From: Candidatus Scybalocola faecipullorum
GTDB taxonomy: Bacteria; Bacillota; Clostridia; Lachnospirales; Lachnospiraceae
DNA length: 64,000 nucleotides
NCBI GenBank assembly: GCA_018716485.1
Contig: DVJY01000066.1
Coordinates: forward strand, 1-64,000
Direction of reading: 5' to 3'
Each line of letters opens with the position of its first letter. Within the stretch, counting starts at the first letter, position 1. Made by a program: the position numbers and the translations under genes. Of this stretch, positions 56,681-64,000 are shown piece after piece. Under the pieces are notes generated by a model. The model did no database searches. It saw nothing but the letters and a program-made list of their open reading frames with translations, and was not told where the DNA came from.

Positions 56681-57508
56681 ATGAAATTTATAAGAATCAT
56701 CGTAATTGTAGTTTTTTGCCTGTCGGCAGCTATTTTCGGCGCAGCACAGGTCAGAGAAATCAGCAGTGCCGATGCGACGGTGCCGGAAATCACAAGCGAC
56801 AGGGATGTGCTGGAGATTTCGTGTGATTACACCGAAGAACAGCTTGTGGAAGGACTGACGGCCTATGACGGAAAAGACGGCGATCTGACATCTCAGATTA
56901 TCGCCGGAAGCTTTTCAAGATTTATTGCAAAAGGAGAATGCAATATTAATTATGTTGTTTTTGACAGCGCCAATCAGCCGGCGACGTTAACGCGCAGAGT
57001 TGTTTTTACAGATTATCATTCACCCCGTTTTACACTGACCCAGCCCCTTGTCTATGAAGAAGGCGAAGGCAGTTACAACACGTCCATGGAACGTATCGGC
57101 GCTTCGGATATGCTGGACGGCGATTTAAACGACTGGATCACACAGACAGATACTGATCTTAATTACAGCCGTGAGGGCGACTATCATATGACAGTGGAAG
57201 TGACCAACAGCTTTGGGGATACATCGACGCTGGCAATGCCGGTTCATGTCGTTAAAGAAGGGGCGCAAAATATTAATATTGAATTGGAAAGTTACATTGT
57301 ATACATAGAGCCGGGAGAGAGCCTCAGTCCGAGAAGCTTTGTGTCAGGTGTTTATGACAGCCGCGGCAATCAGCTGGACAGTGATATTCTGGAAATATCC
57401 GATGATATTGATGAAGAAACAGCGGGATGTTATGAAATCCATTATCATGCCGATGACGGCGAGGGCAATACCGGCGACATGTGGCTGACAGTGGTTGTTC
57501 AGGAGTAA
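56681..57508 (+). CDS. Secreted DUF5011/Ig-like domain protein
   Basis: A 275-residue exported protein. It has an N-terminal signal or anchor (residues about 4-23) and bacterial Ig-like DUF5011 modules marked by DGKDGDLTSQI and DMLDGDLNDWI, the usual 'D-G-D-L' repeats of cell-surface proteins. No catalytic motif is seen. ATG follows AAAGGAATG. It is next to two polysaccharide co-polymerase/kinase genes with a 13-base gap, so it may be part of their operon, acting at the cell surface. Confidence 0.82.
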   Translation: MKFIRIIVIVVFCLSAAIFGAAQVREISSADATVPEITSDRDVLEISCDYTEEQLVEGLTAYDGKDGDLTSQIIAGSFSRFIAKGECNINYVVFDSANQPATLTRRVVFTDYHSPRFTLTQPLVYEEGEGSYNTSMERIGASDMLDGDLNDWITQTDTDLNYSREGDYHMTVEVTNSFGDTSTLAMPVHVVKEGAQNINIELESYIVYIEPGESLSPRSFVSGVYDSRGNQLDSDILEISDDIDEETAGCYEIHYHADDGEGNTGDMWLTVVVQE

Positions 57509-57521
57509 AGGAGAAATGTCT

Positions 57522-58922
57522 ATGAATCGTGATGGTATTAATTTAGATGAGATCAGCTACAGAGGCATTTTAATGGATTTGCTCAAAAATGTCTGGATGA
57601 TCATTTTGACAGCGGCGGCTGTCTGGCTTGGCTGCACAGGGGTGGGAAAGCTTTTATATCAGCCCCAGTATACAGCCTCTTCAACCCTTGTTGTCACTGT
57701 AATGGGCAGCAGCAATGCTTATTCATCCCTGTCTACGGCCACACAGATGGCAGACGTTTTCAGCGAAGTGTTTCAAAGCAGCGCCCTGCGTTCACAGATT
57801 GAAGAAGATGTGGGCGGCACTATTGAAGGTTCGATTTCATGCTCCCTCATTGAAGAGACCAACCTGCTTGTATTAAGCGCCACATCGCCGGATCCAAGAC
57901 AGGCATATCTGCTGATCAACAGTGCGCTGCAGCACTATGAAGATGTGTCCGGCTATGTATTTTCAAATGCTTCCCTTGAAATTGTTCAGGAGCCTTCAGT
58001 GCCGTCTGAACCGTCCAGCAGTTCATGGCTGATCGCAAGACGTAATCTGCTGGCACTTTTGGGGGCTGTGGCGATGGCCGGCATCATTGTTTTATTTTAT
58101 TTATTCCGTTTTACAGTGAAAAATCCGCTGTCAGCGTCACGGCAGCTGGACGGAACCATCCACGGCGTTGTGCCGTTTGAGAAAAAAAGAGAGCCCGGCG
58201 CAAGGAAAAACAGCGCTCTGCTGCTGACCTCGCCGGTTGTCAGTATGAATTTTGCGGAGTCGCTGCGGCGGGCACAGGCCCGCATTGAACATGATATGCG
58301 CAGCAAAAATAAAAAGGTACTGCTTGTGACAAGTATCAGTGAAAATGAAGGCAAATCAACGACAGCGGCCAATATTGCACTGGCGCTGGCGGAAAAGCGG
58401 AAAAACGTTCTTTTAATCGACGGGGATTTAAGAAAACCGGCCCAGTATAAAATATTCGGCGGGAATCTCCAGTTAAAAGGTTCTTTGGAAAATGTCCTGC
58501 GCCGTAAACAAAATTTTGCCGATGCGGTGACAAGGAACACAAAAACCGGTATTTATCAGCTGTTCCAGGAAAAAGCGGCAGCCAATCCTTCAGCCATTTT
58601 AGATCCGGCGCTGATGGGCCAGATGATCAGTTATTATAAAAATGTGATGGATTATGTGATCGTAGACTGCTCGCCGACAGCAGTGGCCGCGGACGCAGAA
58701 CTTTGGATGCAGGTGTGCGATACAGGCGTGCTTGTTGTCCGTCAGGACTGGTCTGATGTGCGCGCCATCAATGATACGGCAGATTTAATCTGGCAGACAT
58801 GCGGTGATTTTTCAGGATTTATTTTAAATGCTTTTCATGATGAATGGTTTTCAGGACAGTCTGCTTACGGATACAGTTATAAAACTTACGGCAGCGGATC
58901 AGAACATGGTGAAAGAGGGTGA
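57522..58922 (+). CDS. Wzz-like/BY-kinase fusion (capsular polysaccharide type), first copy
   Basis: A 466-residue membrane protein. Two spans (about residues 23-43 and 176-196) bracket an extracellular Wzz-like chain-length domain, followed by a cytoplasmic tyrosine-kinase domain. The Walker A' motif is SENEGKSTTAANIALALA near 275, with VLLIDGDLRKP and a Walker B in YVIVDCSP. The C-terminus has only a few Tyr (YGYSYKTYG). Most Firmicutes have the Wzz-like and kinase parts as two proteins (CpsC and CpsD); here they are fused, as in Proteobacteria. ATG 57522 follows AAGGAGA by 7 bases. Confidence 0.9.
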   Translation: MNRDGINLDEISYRGILMDLLKNVWMIILTAAAVWLGCTGVGKLLYQPQYTASSTLVVTVMGSSNAYSSLSTATQMADVFSEVFQSSALRSQIEEDVGGTIEGSISCSLIEETNLLVLSATSPDPRQAYLLINSALQHYEDVSGYVFSNASLEIVQEPSVPSEPSSSSWLIARRNLLALLGAVAMAGIIVLFYLFRFTVKNPLSASRQLDGTIHGVVPFEKKREPGARKNSALLLTSPVVSMNFAESLRRAQARIEHDMRSKNKKVLLVTSISENEGKSTTAANIALALAEKRKNVLLIDGDLRKPAQYKIFGGNLQLKGSLENVLRRKQNFADAVTRNTKTGIYQLFQEKAAANPSAILDPALMGQMISYYKNVMDYVIVDCSPTAVAADAELWMQVCDTGVLVVRQDWSDVRAINDTADLIWQTCGDFSGFILNAFHDEWFSGQSAYGYSYKTYGSGSEHGERG

Positions 58923-58927
58923 GGCAC

Positions 58928-60448
58928 ATGCAGGAAGAAAAGAGAGAACAGGCCGTTCGCGCTAATGACAGCGGCGATGAGATGGAAATCGATCTTGCCG
59001 TGCTGTTTCGGGATTTTTTTAAGATTTTCAGTAAACTGTGGTGGCTCGTCCTTATATTGATCGCGGCGGGCATCGCAGCCTACGGCGCATTTTCTTTTGT
59101 GCGCTACACGCCGATGTATCGGTGTCAGGCCACATTTACAGTAGCGACCGGCGATGAAGACAGCGGTACATATAATTTTTATTATTCACAAAATACAGCG
59201 GACCAGCTTTCAAGAACTTTTCCGTATATTTTGGAAAGCAGTTATTTCAGAAGTGTTCTTCTTGAAACGCTGGGGACCGAGACACTTAACGGGTCGCTTT
59301 CAGCAGAAACCGTGGAAAACTCCAACATGGTCACGATGACTGTAACAAGCAGCAGCGCCGGCGATGCCTATGAGATTTTAAATGCGGCGCTGACTGTTTA
59401 TCCGGAAACAGCCCGTTTTGTGCTCGGTACGATCCAGTTTCATTTGATTGATGATCCTCAGACGCCGACAGCACCGTATAACAGGCCTGTGCCGAGACAG
59501 ATCGTGCTTAGGGGCGGTCTTGCGGGCGCTGTACTTGGCATTGTGATTCTGGGTATATTGGCGCTGTTTAGAAAGACGGCAAAGACGCCGGATGAAATGC
59601 GCCGGTTTACCAGCCTGAAATGTCTGGCGGCAGTTCCGGCTGTGAAGTTTAAGGCACGCCGCAATCAGAGCGGCAATCGTATTTCGATTTTAAACAAGCG
59701 GCTGTCTTACGGCTACGTGGAAAGTATCCGTGCCCTTCAGATCCGTTTGGAACATGCCATGCAAAAGGATGGCGGAAAAGTGATTCTTGTGACGAGTACG
59801 GCGGCCGGGGAAGGCAAGTCCACGATTGCCGTGAATCTGGCGGAAATGCTGGCGACCAAGGGCAAGAAGGTACTGCTTATCGACGGCGATCTGCGCAAGC
59901 AGCAGGACGGGAAAATGCTGGGCTGCACAGACAGTGTGGGCCTTGGCGATATTTTCCGCAAAGAACATCCGGCCAAAGCAGTGATCCGACGTCTTTCTGA
60001 AGAAAATTTCTGGTTTTTGGGAGGCACCCATACGGTGTCAAAGCCTGCGCAGATTTTAAGTCATCCTCAGCTTGGCGCATTCATTAATGCAATGAAGAAA
60101 AAAGTGGATTACGTTATTTTGGATACACCGCCGTGCGGTATTTTTCAGGATGCGGTTTTGCTGGCAGAGCATGCCGATGCTATCCTTTATGTTGTAAAAT
60201 ATGACTTTGTACCTCAGCCGAAGATTCGGGAGGGACTGTCGTTTTTAAGAGATGCCAGTTCAAAATTTGCCGGTTATGTGTTCAATGCTTATCCTCAAAA
60301 TATGAATGATTACGGCTACGGACGCTATGGCTACGGCAAATACGGCTATGGCAGATACGGTTACGGCAAGTACGGCGGCAGATATGGCAGCAGATACGGC
60401 GGTGACAATCAGGAAGACATTGAAGTTGATACAGAGGACGGACGCTGA
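58928..60448 (+). CDS. Wzz-like/BY-kinase fusion, second copy with Tyr-rich tail
   Basis: A 506-residue paralogue of the preceding protein. Membrane spans are near residues 36-57 and 195-215. Kinase motifs are STAAGEGKSTIAVNLAEML, VLLIDGDLRKQ and YVILDTPPCG. The C-terminal tail holds many Tyr in Gly-Tyr repeats (YGYGRYGYGKYG and so on, residues about 460-490), the usual autophosphorylation cluster. ATG 58928 follows AGGGTGAGG; a GTG at 58919 is in frame and overlaps the previous stop. The phosphatase gene starts on its stop codon. Confidence 0.92.
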   Translation: MQEEKREQAVRANDSGDEMEIDLAVLFRDFFKIFSKLWWLVLILIAAGIAAYGAFSFVRYTPMYRCQATFTVATGDEDSGTYNFYYSQNTADQLSRTFPYILESSYFRSVLLETLGTETLNGSLSAETVENSNMVTMTVTSSSAGDAYEILNAALTVYPETARFVLGTIQFHLIDDPQTPTAPYNRPVPRQIVLRGGLAGAVLGIVILGILALFRKTAKTPDEMRRFTSLKCLAAVPAVKFKARRNQSGNRISILNKRLSYGYVESIRALQIRLEHAMQKDGGKVILVTSTAAGEGKSTIAVNLAEMLATKGKKVLLIDGDLRKQQDGKMLGCTDSVGLGDIFRKEHPAKAVIRRLSEENFWFLGGTHTVSKPAQILSHPQLGAFINAMKKKVDYVILDTPPCGIFQDAVLLAEHADAILYVVKYDFVPQPKIREGLSFLRDASSKFAGYVFNAYPQNMNDYGYGRYGYGKYGYGRYGYGKYGGRYGSRYGGDNQEDIEVDTEDGR

Positions 60449-61191
60449 TGTTTGACTTACATATGCATATCCTTGCAGGGCTTGATGACGGGGCAGAATC
60501 AATTGAGGAATCATTGGAAATGGCCCAAATGGCCGTTAGGAGCGGCATTCTCGGGGCGGCGGCCTCGTCTCACGCCAATCTTTACCGCGGCGCCAAAAAA
60601 TCTGCCGGTATCGGGGCATATGTGACAGCTTTTAATAAGCTTAAACAGCGGCTGGCCGCTGAGAAAATCCCGCTGACCCTTTATCCGGCAATGGAAATTA
60701 TGGCGGACAGACATGCGGCGGCGCTGCTTCAGACAGGAAAGCTTCTGACAATCAATCAGAGCCGGTATCCTCTCGTTGAATTTTATTTTGACTGCAGACC
60801 GGGATATATGTCTGAACGTCTGGATATGATCAGAGCGGCCGGATACACGCCCATACTGGCCCATCCGGAGCGGTATGACTGCATACGTCAAAATCCCGGC
60901 ATTTTATATGAACTTCACGAAAAGGGCATCATCCTTCAGGTGAATAAAGGCAGTATTCTCGGACATTTCGGCAGCGGGGTCCGCCATACGGCGCGGTGGA
61001 TGCTCATGCACCGGCTGGCAGGGCTTGTTGCTTCCGATGCTCATAATACTTATTCAAGAACACCGGATATGGAAGCATTGGTTCAGTGGTTGGAAATCAA
61101 TCTGGGCATGGATAGTGTGCGGATACTTCTGGATGAGAATCCGAGAGCCATTTTAAGTGATGTTAAAATAAAACCGGCAAGGCCGGTGTGA
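60448..61191 (+). CDS. CpsB/CapC-type PHP-domain tyrosine phosphatase
   Basis: A manganese-dependent phosphatase that reverses BY-kinase phosphorylation. The 247-residue PHP domain has DLHMHILAGLDDGA (the HxH motif), AHPERYD, and SDAHNTYSRTPDM. ATG 60448 overlaps the kinase stop (TGATG). It closes the module; no glycosyltransferase, polymerase or flippase follows. Confidence 0.93.
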   Translation: MFDLHMHILAGLDDGAESIEESLEMAQMAVRSGILGAAASSHANLYRGAKKSAGIGAYVTAFNKLKQRLAAEKIPLTLYPAMEIMADRHAAALLQTGKLLTINQSRYPLVEFYFDCRPGYMSERLDMIRAAGYTPILAHPERYDCIRQNPGILYELHEKGIILQVNKGSILGHFGSGVRHTARWMLMHRLAGLVASDAHNTYSRTPDMEALVQWLEINLGMDSVRILLDENPRAILSDVKIKPARPV

Positions 61192-61192
61192 G

Positions 61193-61228
61193 AAAATCCG
61201 TCAGGCGCAGGGCCTGGCGGATTTTTTG
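61193..61228 (+). terminator. Terminator after the phosphatase gene
   Basis: AAAATCCG-CAGGC (61193-61206) pairs with GCCTG-CGGATTTT, followed by T residues. Confidence 0.85.
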
Positions 61229-61258
61229 TTTCAGTGTGCCCGGAGACCCGAAAAAATT

Positions 61259-61350
61259 ACGAAAAAATCACGTATATTATTTGAAAGCATGATAATTAAA
61301 CAAGAAATATATTGACTAATACGAAAAAATCACTTAAAATTCTTTGAAAG
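61259..61350 (+). repeat. Imperfect direct repeat upstream of the AbiL-type pair
   Basis: The 13-base word ACGAAAAAATCAC starts at 61259 and again at 61321, in each case followed by an AT-rich stretch and TTTGAAAG, giving two repeats of about 30 bases 62 bases apart. The second overlaps the promoter, so they may be operator sites. Confidence 0.65.
61312..61340 (+). promoter_or_regulatory. Promoter of the AbiL-type pair
   Basis: TTGACT at 61312-61317, a 17-base spacer, TAAAAT at 61335-61340, about 20 bases before the start codon. Confidence 0.75.
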
Positions 61351-61360
61351 GAGGAATTGT

Positions 61361-62743
61361 ATGCTTATAAGATTTAACATCCGTAATTTTTTATCTTTTT
61401 CATCAAAAGCTGATGGCAGTACAGAAGAATTTTCTATGATTGCGGGAAAAGTACGCAGCAAAAAGGAGCATATATACGACAATGGGGATCTTAAGTTATT
61501 AAAGTTTGCGGCAATTTATGGCGCAAATGCGTCAGGAAAATCTAATTTGGTAAAAGCAATGAAATTTTTCAGACAGGTTGTCGTAAACGGTTTGCCTGAT
61601 GGACACACTGAAAAATATTGTAAAGTTGTCAAAAATAATAAAGATATGCCCAGTTATTTTGAAGTCGAAATGATGTTAGGTAAGAAATATTATGCCTACG
61701 GTTTTGAAGTATTATTAAATCAAAGCAAGTTTATAGAAGAATGGCTCGTAGAATTATATCCGAATAATACAGAAAAAATTTTGTTTCACAGAGATATAGA
61801 AAATGGAACGTATGAATTCGGTGGTGAATTGTCAAAGAGTGAATTGCGTCAAAACTTAGATGTATATGCGGGAGATATCAGAGATGATAGTTCTGCATTA
61901 TTTCTTTCTATTATGAATCAGAATAAAAAGCGGTTGTATCAATCATATGATTCTGCCTCAGTGCTTAAAAATGTATTTCTGTGGCTTCGGAACGATTTTG
62001 ATGTCAACTATCCGAATCAGCCAATATTGGATTATAACTATTTTTCAAAAACGGATCGGATAGATGAAATATGCAAAATTCTTTCGGCGTTCGGCACTGG
62101 AATTACCGGCTTTCAAATGGTCGATGTGCCAATCGAGAGTGTTTTTCGCAGAATACCTAAAGCGCTTCAGGAAAGAATTTTGAGTGATATTGAAAAGGGA
62201 CAAGTAAAAATGCGTTCCGGCGAAAAAAATCATTCGATAGATATGGTTATACGCGGTTTAAAGGACTTTTTTGTGATTACTTTAGACGGGACAGATGATA
62301 TCAAATGTCAGACAATCGAGTTTAGTCATGGTTTGGAAAATGTATTTTTCGGTATTGATGAAGAGTCTGACGGTACGGTACGTATACTGGATTTATTGGA
62401 AATTTTAATTTCAGGTGAAGGAAAAACCTATGTTATAGATGAGTTGGACCGTTGCCTTCATCCAAGTTTGACGTATCAATTTGTGCATACCTTTTTTAAT
62501 ATAGCAAGGCAAAGAAATATTCAATTAATTGTAACGACCCATGAATCAAGACTTATGGATTTTGAACTGCTTCGCCGTGATGAAATATGGTTTGTTAATA
62601 AAAGAAATACAGGCGAATCGGATATCTACTCATTGGAAGAATACAATGAAAGATTTGATAAAAAAATCGACAAAGCATATTTGGAAGGAAGATATGGCGG
62701 TGTCCCTATTTTTACAACAATCTTTCCGCTTGAGGGGGACTGA
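61361..62743 (+). CDS. AAA15/21-family ATPase of an AbiL/RloA-type defence pair
   Basis: A 460-residue SMC/OLD-like ATPase. Walker A is YGANASGKSNLVKAM near residues 50-60; the ABC-like Walker B is YVIDELDRCLHP near residue 358, and VTTHESRLMD is the switch histidine region. AAAGGAGG lies 8 bases upstream of ATG. It is followed after 3 bases by an RloB protein. The pair corresponds to AbiLi/AbiLii abortive-infection systems. Its codon use is more AT-rich than the polysaccharide genes before it, consistent with transfer. Confidence 0.88.
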   Translation: MLIRFNIRNFLSFSSKADGSTEEFSMIAGKVRSKKEHIYDNGDLKLLKFAAIYGANASGKSNLVKAMKFFRQVVVNGLPDGHTEKYCKVVKNNKDMPSYFEVEMMLGKKYYAYGFEVLLNQSKFIEEWLVELYPNNTEKILFHRDIENGTYEFGGELSKSELRQNLDVYAGDIRDDSSALFLSIMNQNKKRLYQSYDSASVLKNVFLWLRNDFDVNYPNQPILDYNYFSKTDRIDEICKILSAFGTGITGFQMVDVPIESVFRRIPKALQERILSDIEKGQVKMRSGEKNHSIDMVIRGLKDFFVITLDGTDDIKCQTIEFSHGLENVFFGIDEESDGTVRILDLLEILISGEGKTYVIDELDRCLHPSLTYQFVHTFFNIARQRNIQLIVTTHESRLMDFELLRRDEIWFVNKRNTGESDIYSLEEYNERFDKKIDKAYLEGRYGGVPIFTTIFPLEGD

Positions 62744-62746
62744 TCT

Positions 62747-63694
62747 ATGAGAGAACGTCATAATTTTGATCGGCGTACCAATGTATTAAAATCCGATGAA
62801 GCTAAGAAAAAATACTATTTGGTTTACGAAGGAGAGAAAACTGAGGAAATTTATTTTGACGAAATTATTAGTAGCAGGGAAAAAATAGGGATTAATCCGT
62901 TAATAGAACTGGTGCCTGTTTTGAGGAGCTATAGTGAAAAAAATTGGAGTAATCCGAAAAAAATTTTGGATCGTGTGCTTAAAAATTTAAGAGAATCCAA
63001 AACCAAAGAAATATCTTATGAAACTTTGCTGAATTGGATTATGGAATATCTTGAAGATGAGAAAATATTAACATCAGGCCGAAAACAGGCAGAAAGTGTA
63101 TGGGATACTTTAATTTGGATTTGTAAAGAGAAGCTTCATGTGGATTTGGAAAATACAACCGATGATATAGAAGAGACATGTAAAAAAATTGCAGCCTATC
63201 TGGGTGAATTTACAAATATTGAAAATATCATTGATGATGTGCCAAAAATTATTAAAAATAGAGCAATTACCTATGAAGAGAATTTTGATAAAATTTGTTT
63301 TATTATAGATCGGGACAGGCATAGTTTTGTTTCTCATCAGGAAAATAATCAATACAAGTATGTTTTGGATAAATGTTCGGAATACAATTTTGGCTTTTTT
63401 ATTTCAAATCCTTGTTTTGAATTTTGGCTTTTGCTTCATTTTGATGAGGTGATGCAGCTGGACGAAAATAAATTACTGGAGAATCCCAAAGAAACTTCAA
63501 AACGTCGTTATACGGAACATAACTTGAGAAAATTGCTGCCGGGATACAGCAAAAGCAGCTATAATGTTAAATCACTTATGGAAAAAATAGATACAGCGAT
63601 TGCAAATGAAAAAAGATTTTGTGAAGATGACCATGGATTAGAGCATTGTCTTGGAAGCAAGATAGGTTTGCTTATTGAGGAATTAAGACAGTGA
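62747..63694 (+). CDS. RloB-family putative Toprim-like nuclease (AbiL partner)
   Basis: A 315-residue RloB protein. The N-terminal YLVYEGEKTEEIYF carries the Toprim-like catalytic Glu, and CFIIDRDRHSF the Asp pair. FFISNPCFEFWLLLHF is the family signature. There is an insertion of about 110 residues (about 75-180) compared with short RloB proteins, a feature worth noting. It starts 3 bases after the ATPase gene. In AbiL systems the pair blocks phage growth by an incompletely described mechanism. Confidence 0.88.
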   Translation: MRERHNFDRRTNVLKSDEAKKKYYLVYEGEKTEEIYFDEIISSREKIGINPLIELVPVLRSYSEKNWSNPKKILDRVLKNLRESKTKEISYETLLNWIMEYLEDEKILTSGRKQAESVWDTLIWICKEKLHVDLENTTDDIEETCKKIAAYLGEFTNIENIIDDVPKIIKNRAITYEENFDKICFIIDRDRHSFVSHQENNQYKYVLDKCSEYNFGFFISNPCFEFWLLLHFDEVMQLDENKLLENPKETSKRRYTEHNLRKLLPGYSKSSYNVKSLMEKIDTAIANEKRFCEDDHGLEHCLGSKIGLLIEELRQ

Positions 63695-63733
63695 GACTGA
63701 TATTTAAATAAAACGGAAAAGGATGTAGATAAA

Positions 63734-64000
63734 TTGAGAAAATTAGCCTTAGATGATTCTATTTTATTAACGATTGACAAACCGGCCAGATATCTTGGCA
63801 ATGAGATGAATGCGGTCATGAAGGAGAAGTCGCAGGTGGATATCCGTTTCGCTATGTGTTTCCCGGACGTGTACGAGATCGGCATGTCCTATCTTGGCAT
63901 TCAAATTTTATATGATATGTTTAACAGCCGTGAAGATACATGGTGTGAGCGTGTTTATTCGCCGTGGACAGATCTAGACGCGGTGATGCGTGAAAAGAAG
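63734..64000 (+). CDS. B12-binding radical SAM protein, TIGR03960 type (3' truncated by the window)
   Basis: The first 89 codons of a protein that runs off the window. It begins MRKLALDDSILLTIDKPARY, with FAMCFPDVYEIGMSYLGIQI typical of TIGR03960-family B12-binding-domain radical SAM proteins. These are large proteins, usually in front of a DUF2344 protein and ribonuclease G. It starts at TTG 63734, with AAAAGGA upstream. GC content returns to that of the core genome inside this gene, marking the end of the AT-rich defence insert. Confidence 0.85.
   Translation, partial: MRKLALDDSILLTIDKPARYLGNEMNAVMKEKSQVDIRFAMCFPDVYEIGMSYLGIQILYDMFNSREDTWCERVYSPWTDLDAVMREKK

Overview
The window looks like the chromosome of an anaerobic, spore-forming member of the Clostridia, most likely Lachnospiraceae. 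Evidence: a cysE-cysS-mrnC-rlmB-sigH gene string under a cysteine T-box, a desulfoferrodoxin (superoxide reductase), sporulation genes (sigH, ylbJ), a BclA-like collagen protein, a pta-ackA acetate pathway, a CIRCE-controlled groESL operon, and many perfect or near-perfect -35/-10 promoters with AGGAGG-type ribosome binding sites. The species cannot be named from the sequence alone.

Layout. 1-4838: a truncated DUF362 ferredoxin, a BspA-type leucine-rich-repeat protein, and a VWA-like/MoxR ATPase pair. 5112-11170: ispF, then the T-box-controlled cysE-cysS-mrnC-rlmB-sigH run and a DUF368 membrane protein. 11269-18998: superoxide reductase, M29 aminopeptidase, a membrane-anchored hydrolase, a MarR regulator, tRNA-Thr, DedA, a CmpB-like membrane protein and glnS. 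19130-24501: groESL, a small membrane protein, guaB and an amidase. 24491-29272: ylbJ and tmcAL (minus strand), then pta and ackA. 29344-38020: yceD-rpmF, HD protein, CorA, phospholipase C-like protein, Eis-like acetyltransferase, FGGY kinase plus araD, AGCS symporter. 38085-47593: zf-HC2 membrane protein, polA, coaE, cell-wall hydrolase, YycJ-like hydrolase, ACT protein, UPF0210 protein and pepD. 47819-49398: a small membrane protein and the collagen-like protein. 49672-56634: a peptide-modification locus. 56681-61191: a polysaccharide-type BY-kinase/phosphatase module without glycosyltransferases. 61361-63694: an AbiL/RloAB-type defence pair. 63734-64000: the start of a TIGR03960-type B12-binding radical SAM protein.

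The most interesting locus is 49672-54345, probably with the exporter at 54874-56634. An Agr-like LytTR response regulator and GHKL kinase are tightly coupled to a PqqD-like recognition protein, a radical SAM/SPASM maturase, a 116-residue aromatic-rich candidate substrate whose start overlaps the maturase gene, and an HPr-kinase-like P-loop protein broken by a frameshift at a run of seven T. The substrate gene and the N-terminal half of the kinase lie in a sharply AT-rich island (about 22-35% GC over much of it) between flanks of 52-60% GC, as if a substrate cassette had been swapped into a conserved frame. I read it as a self-regulated ribosomally made, radical-SAM-modified peptide system.

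A second unexplained signal is structural. Three intergenic stretches (4838-5087, 5950-6260, 54622-54808) fold on paper into arrays of hairpins, each array closed by a perfect 7-11 bp terminal helix. Many arms carry tandem G-A internal loops (GA opposite GA, or GGA opposite GGA). I do not recognise the family; it could be a structured RNA or a mobile palindromic repeat.
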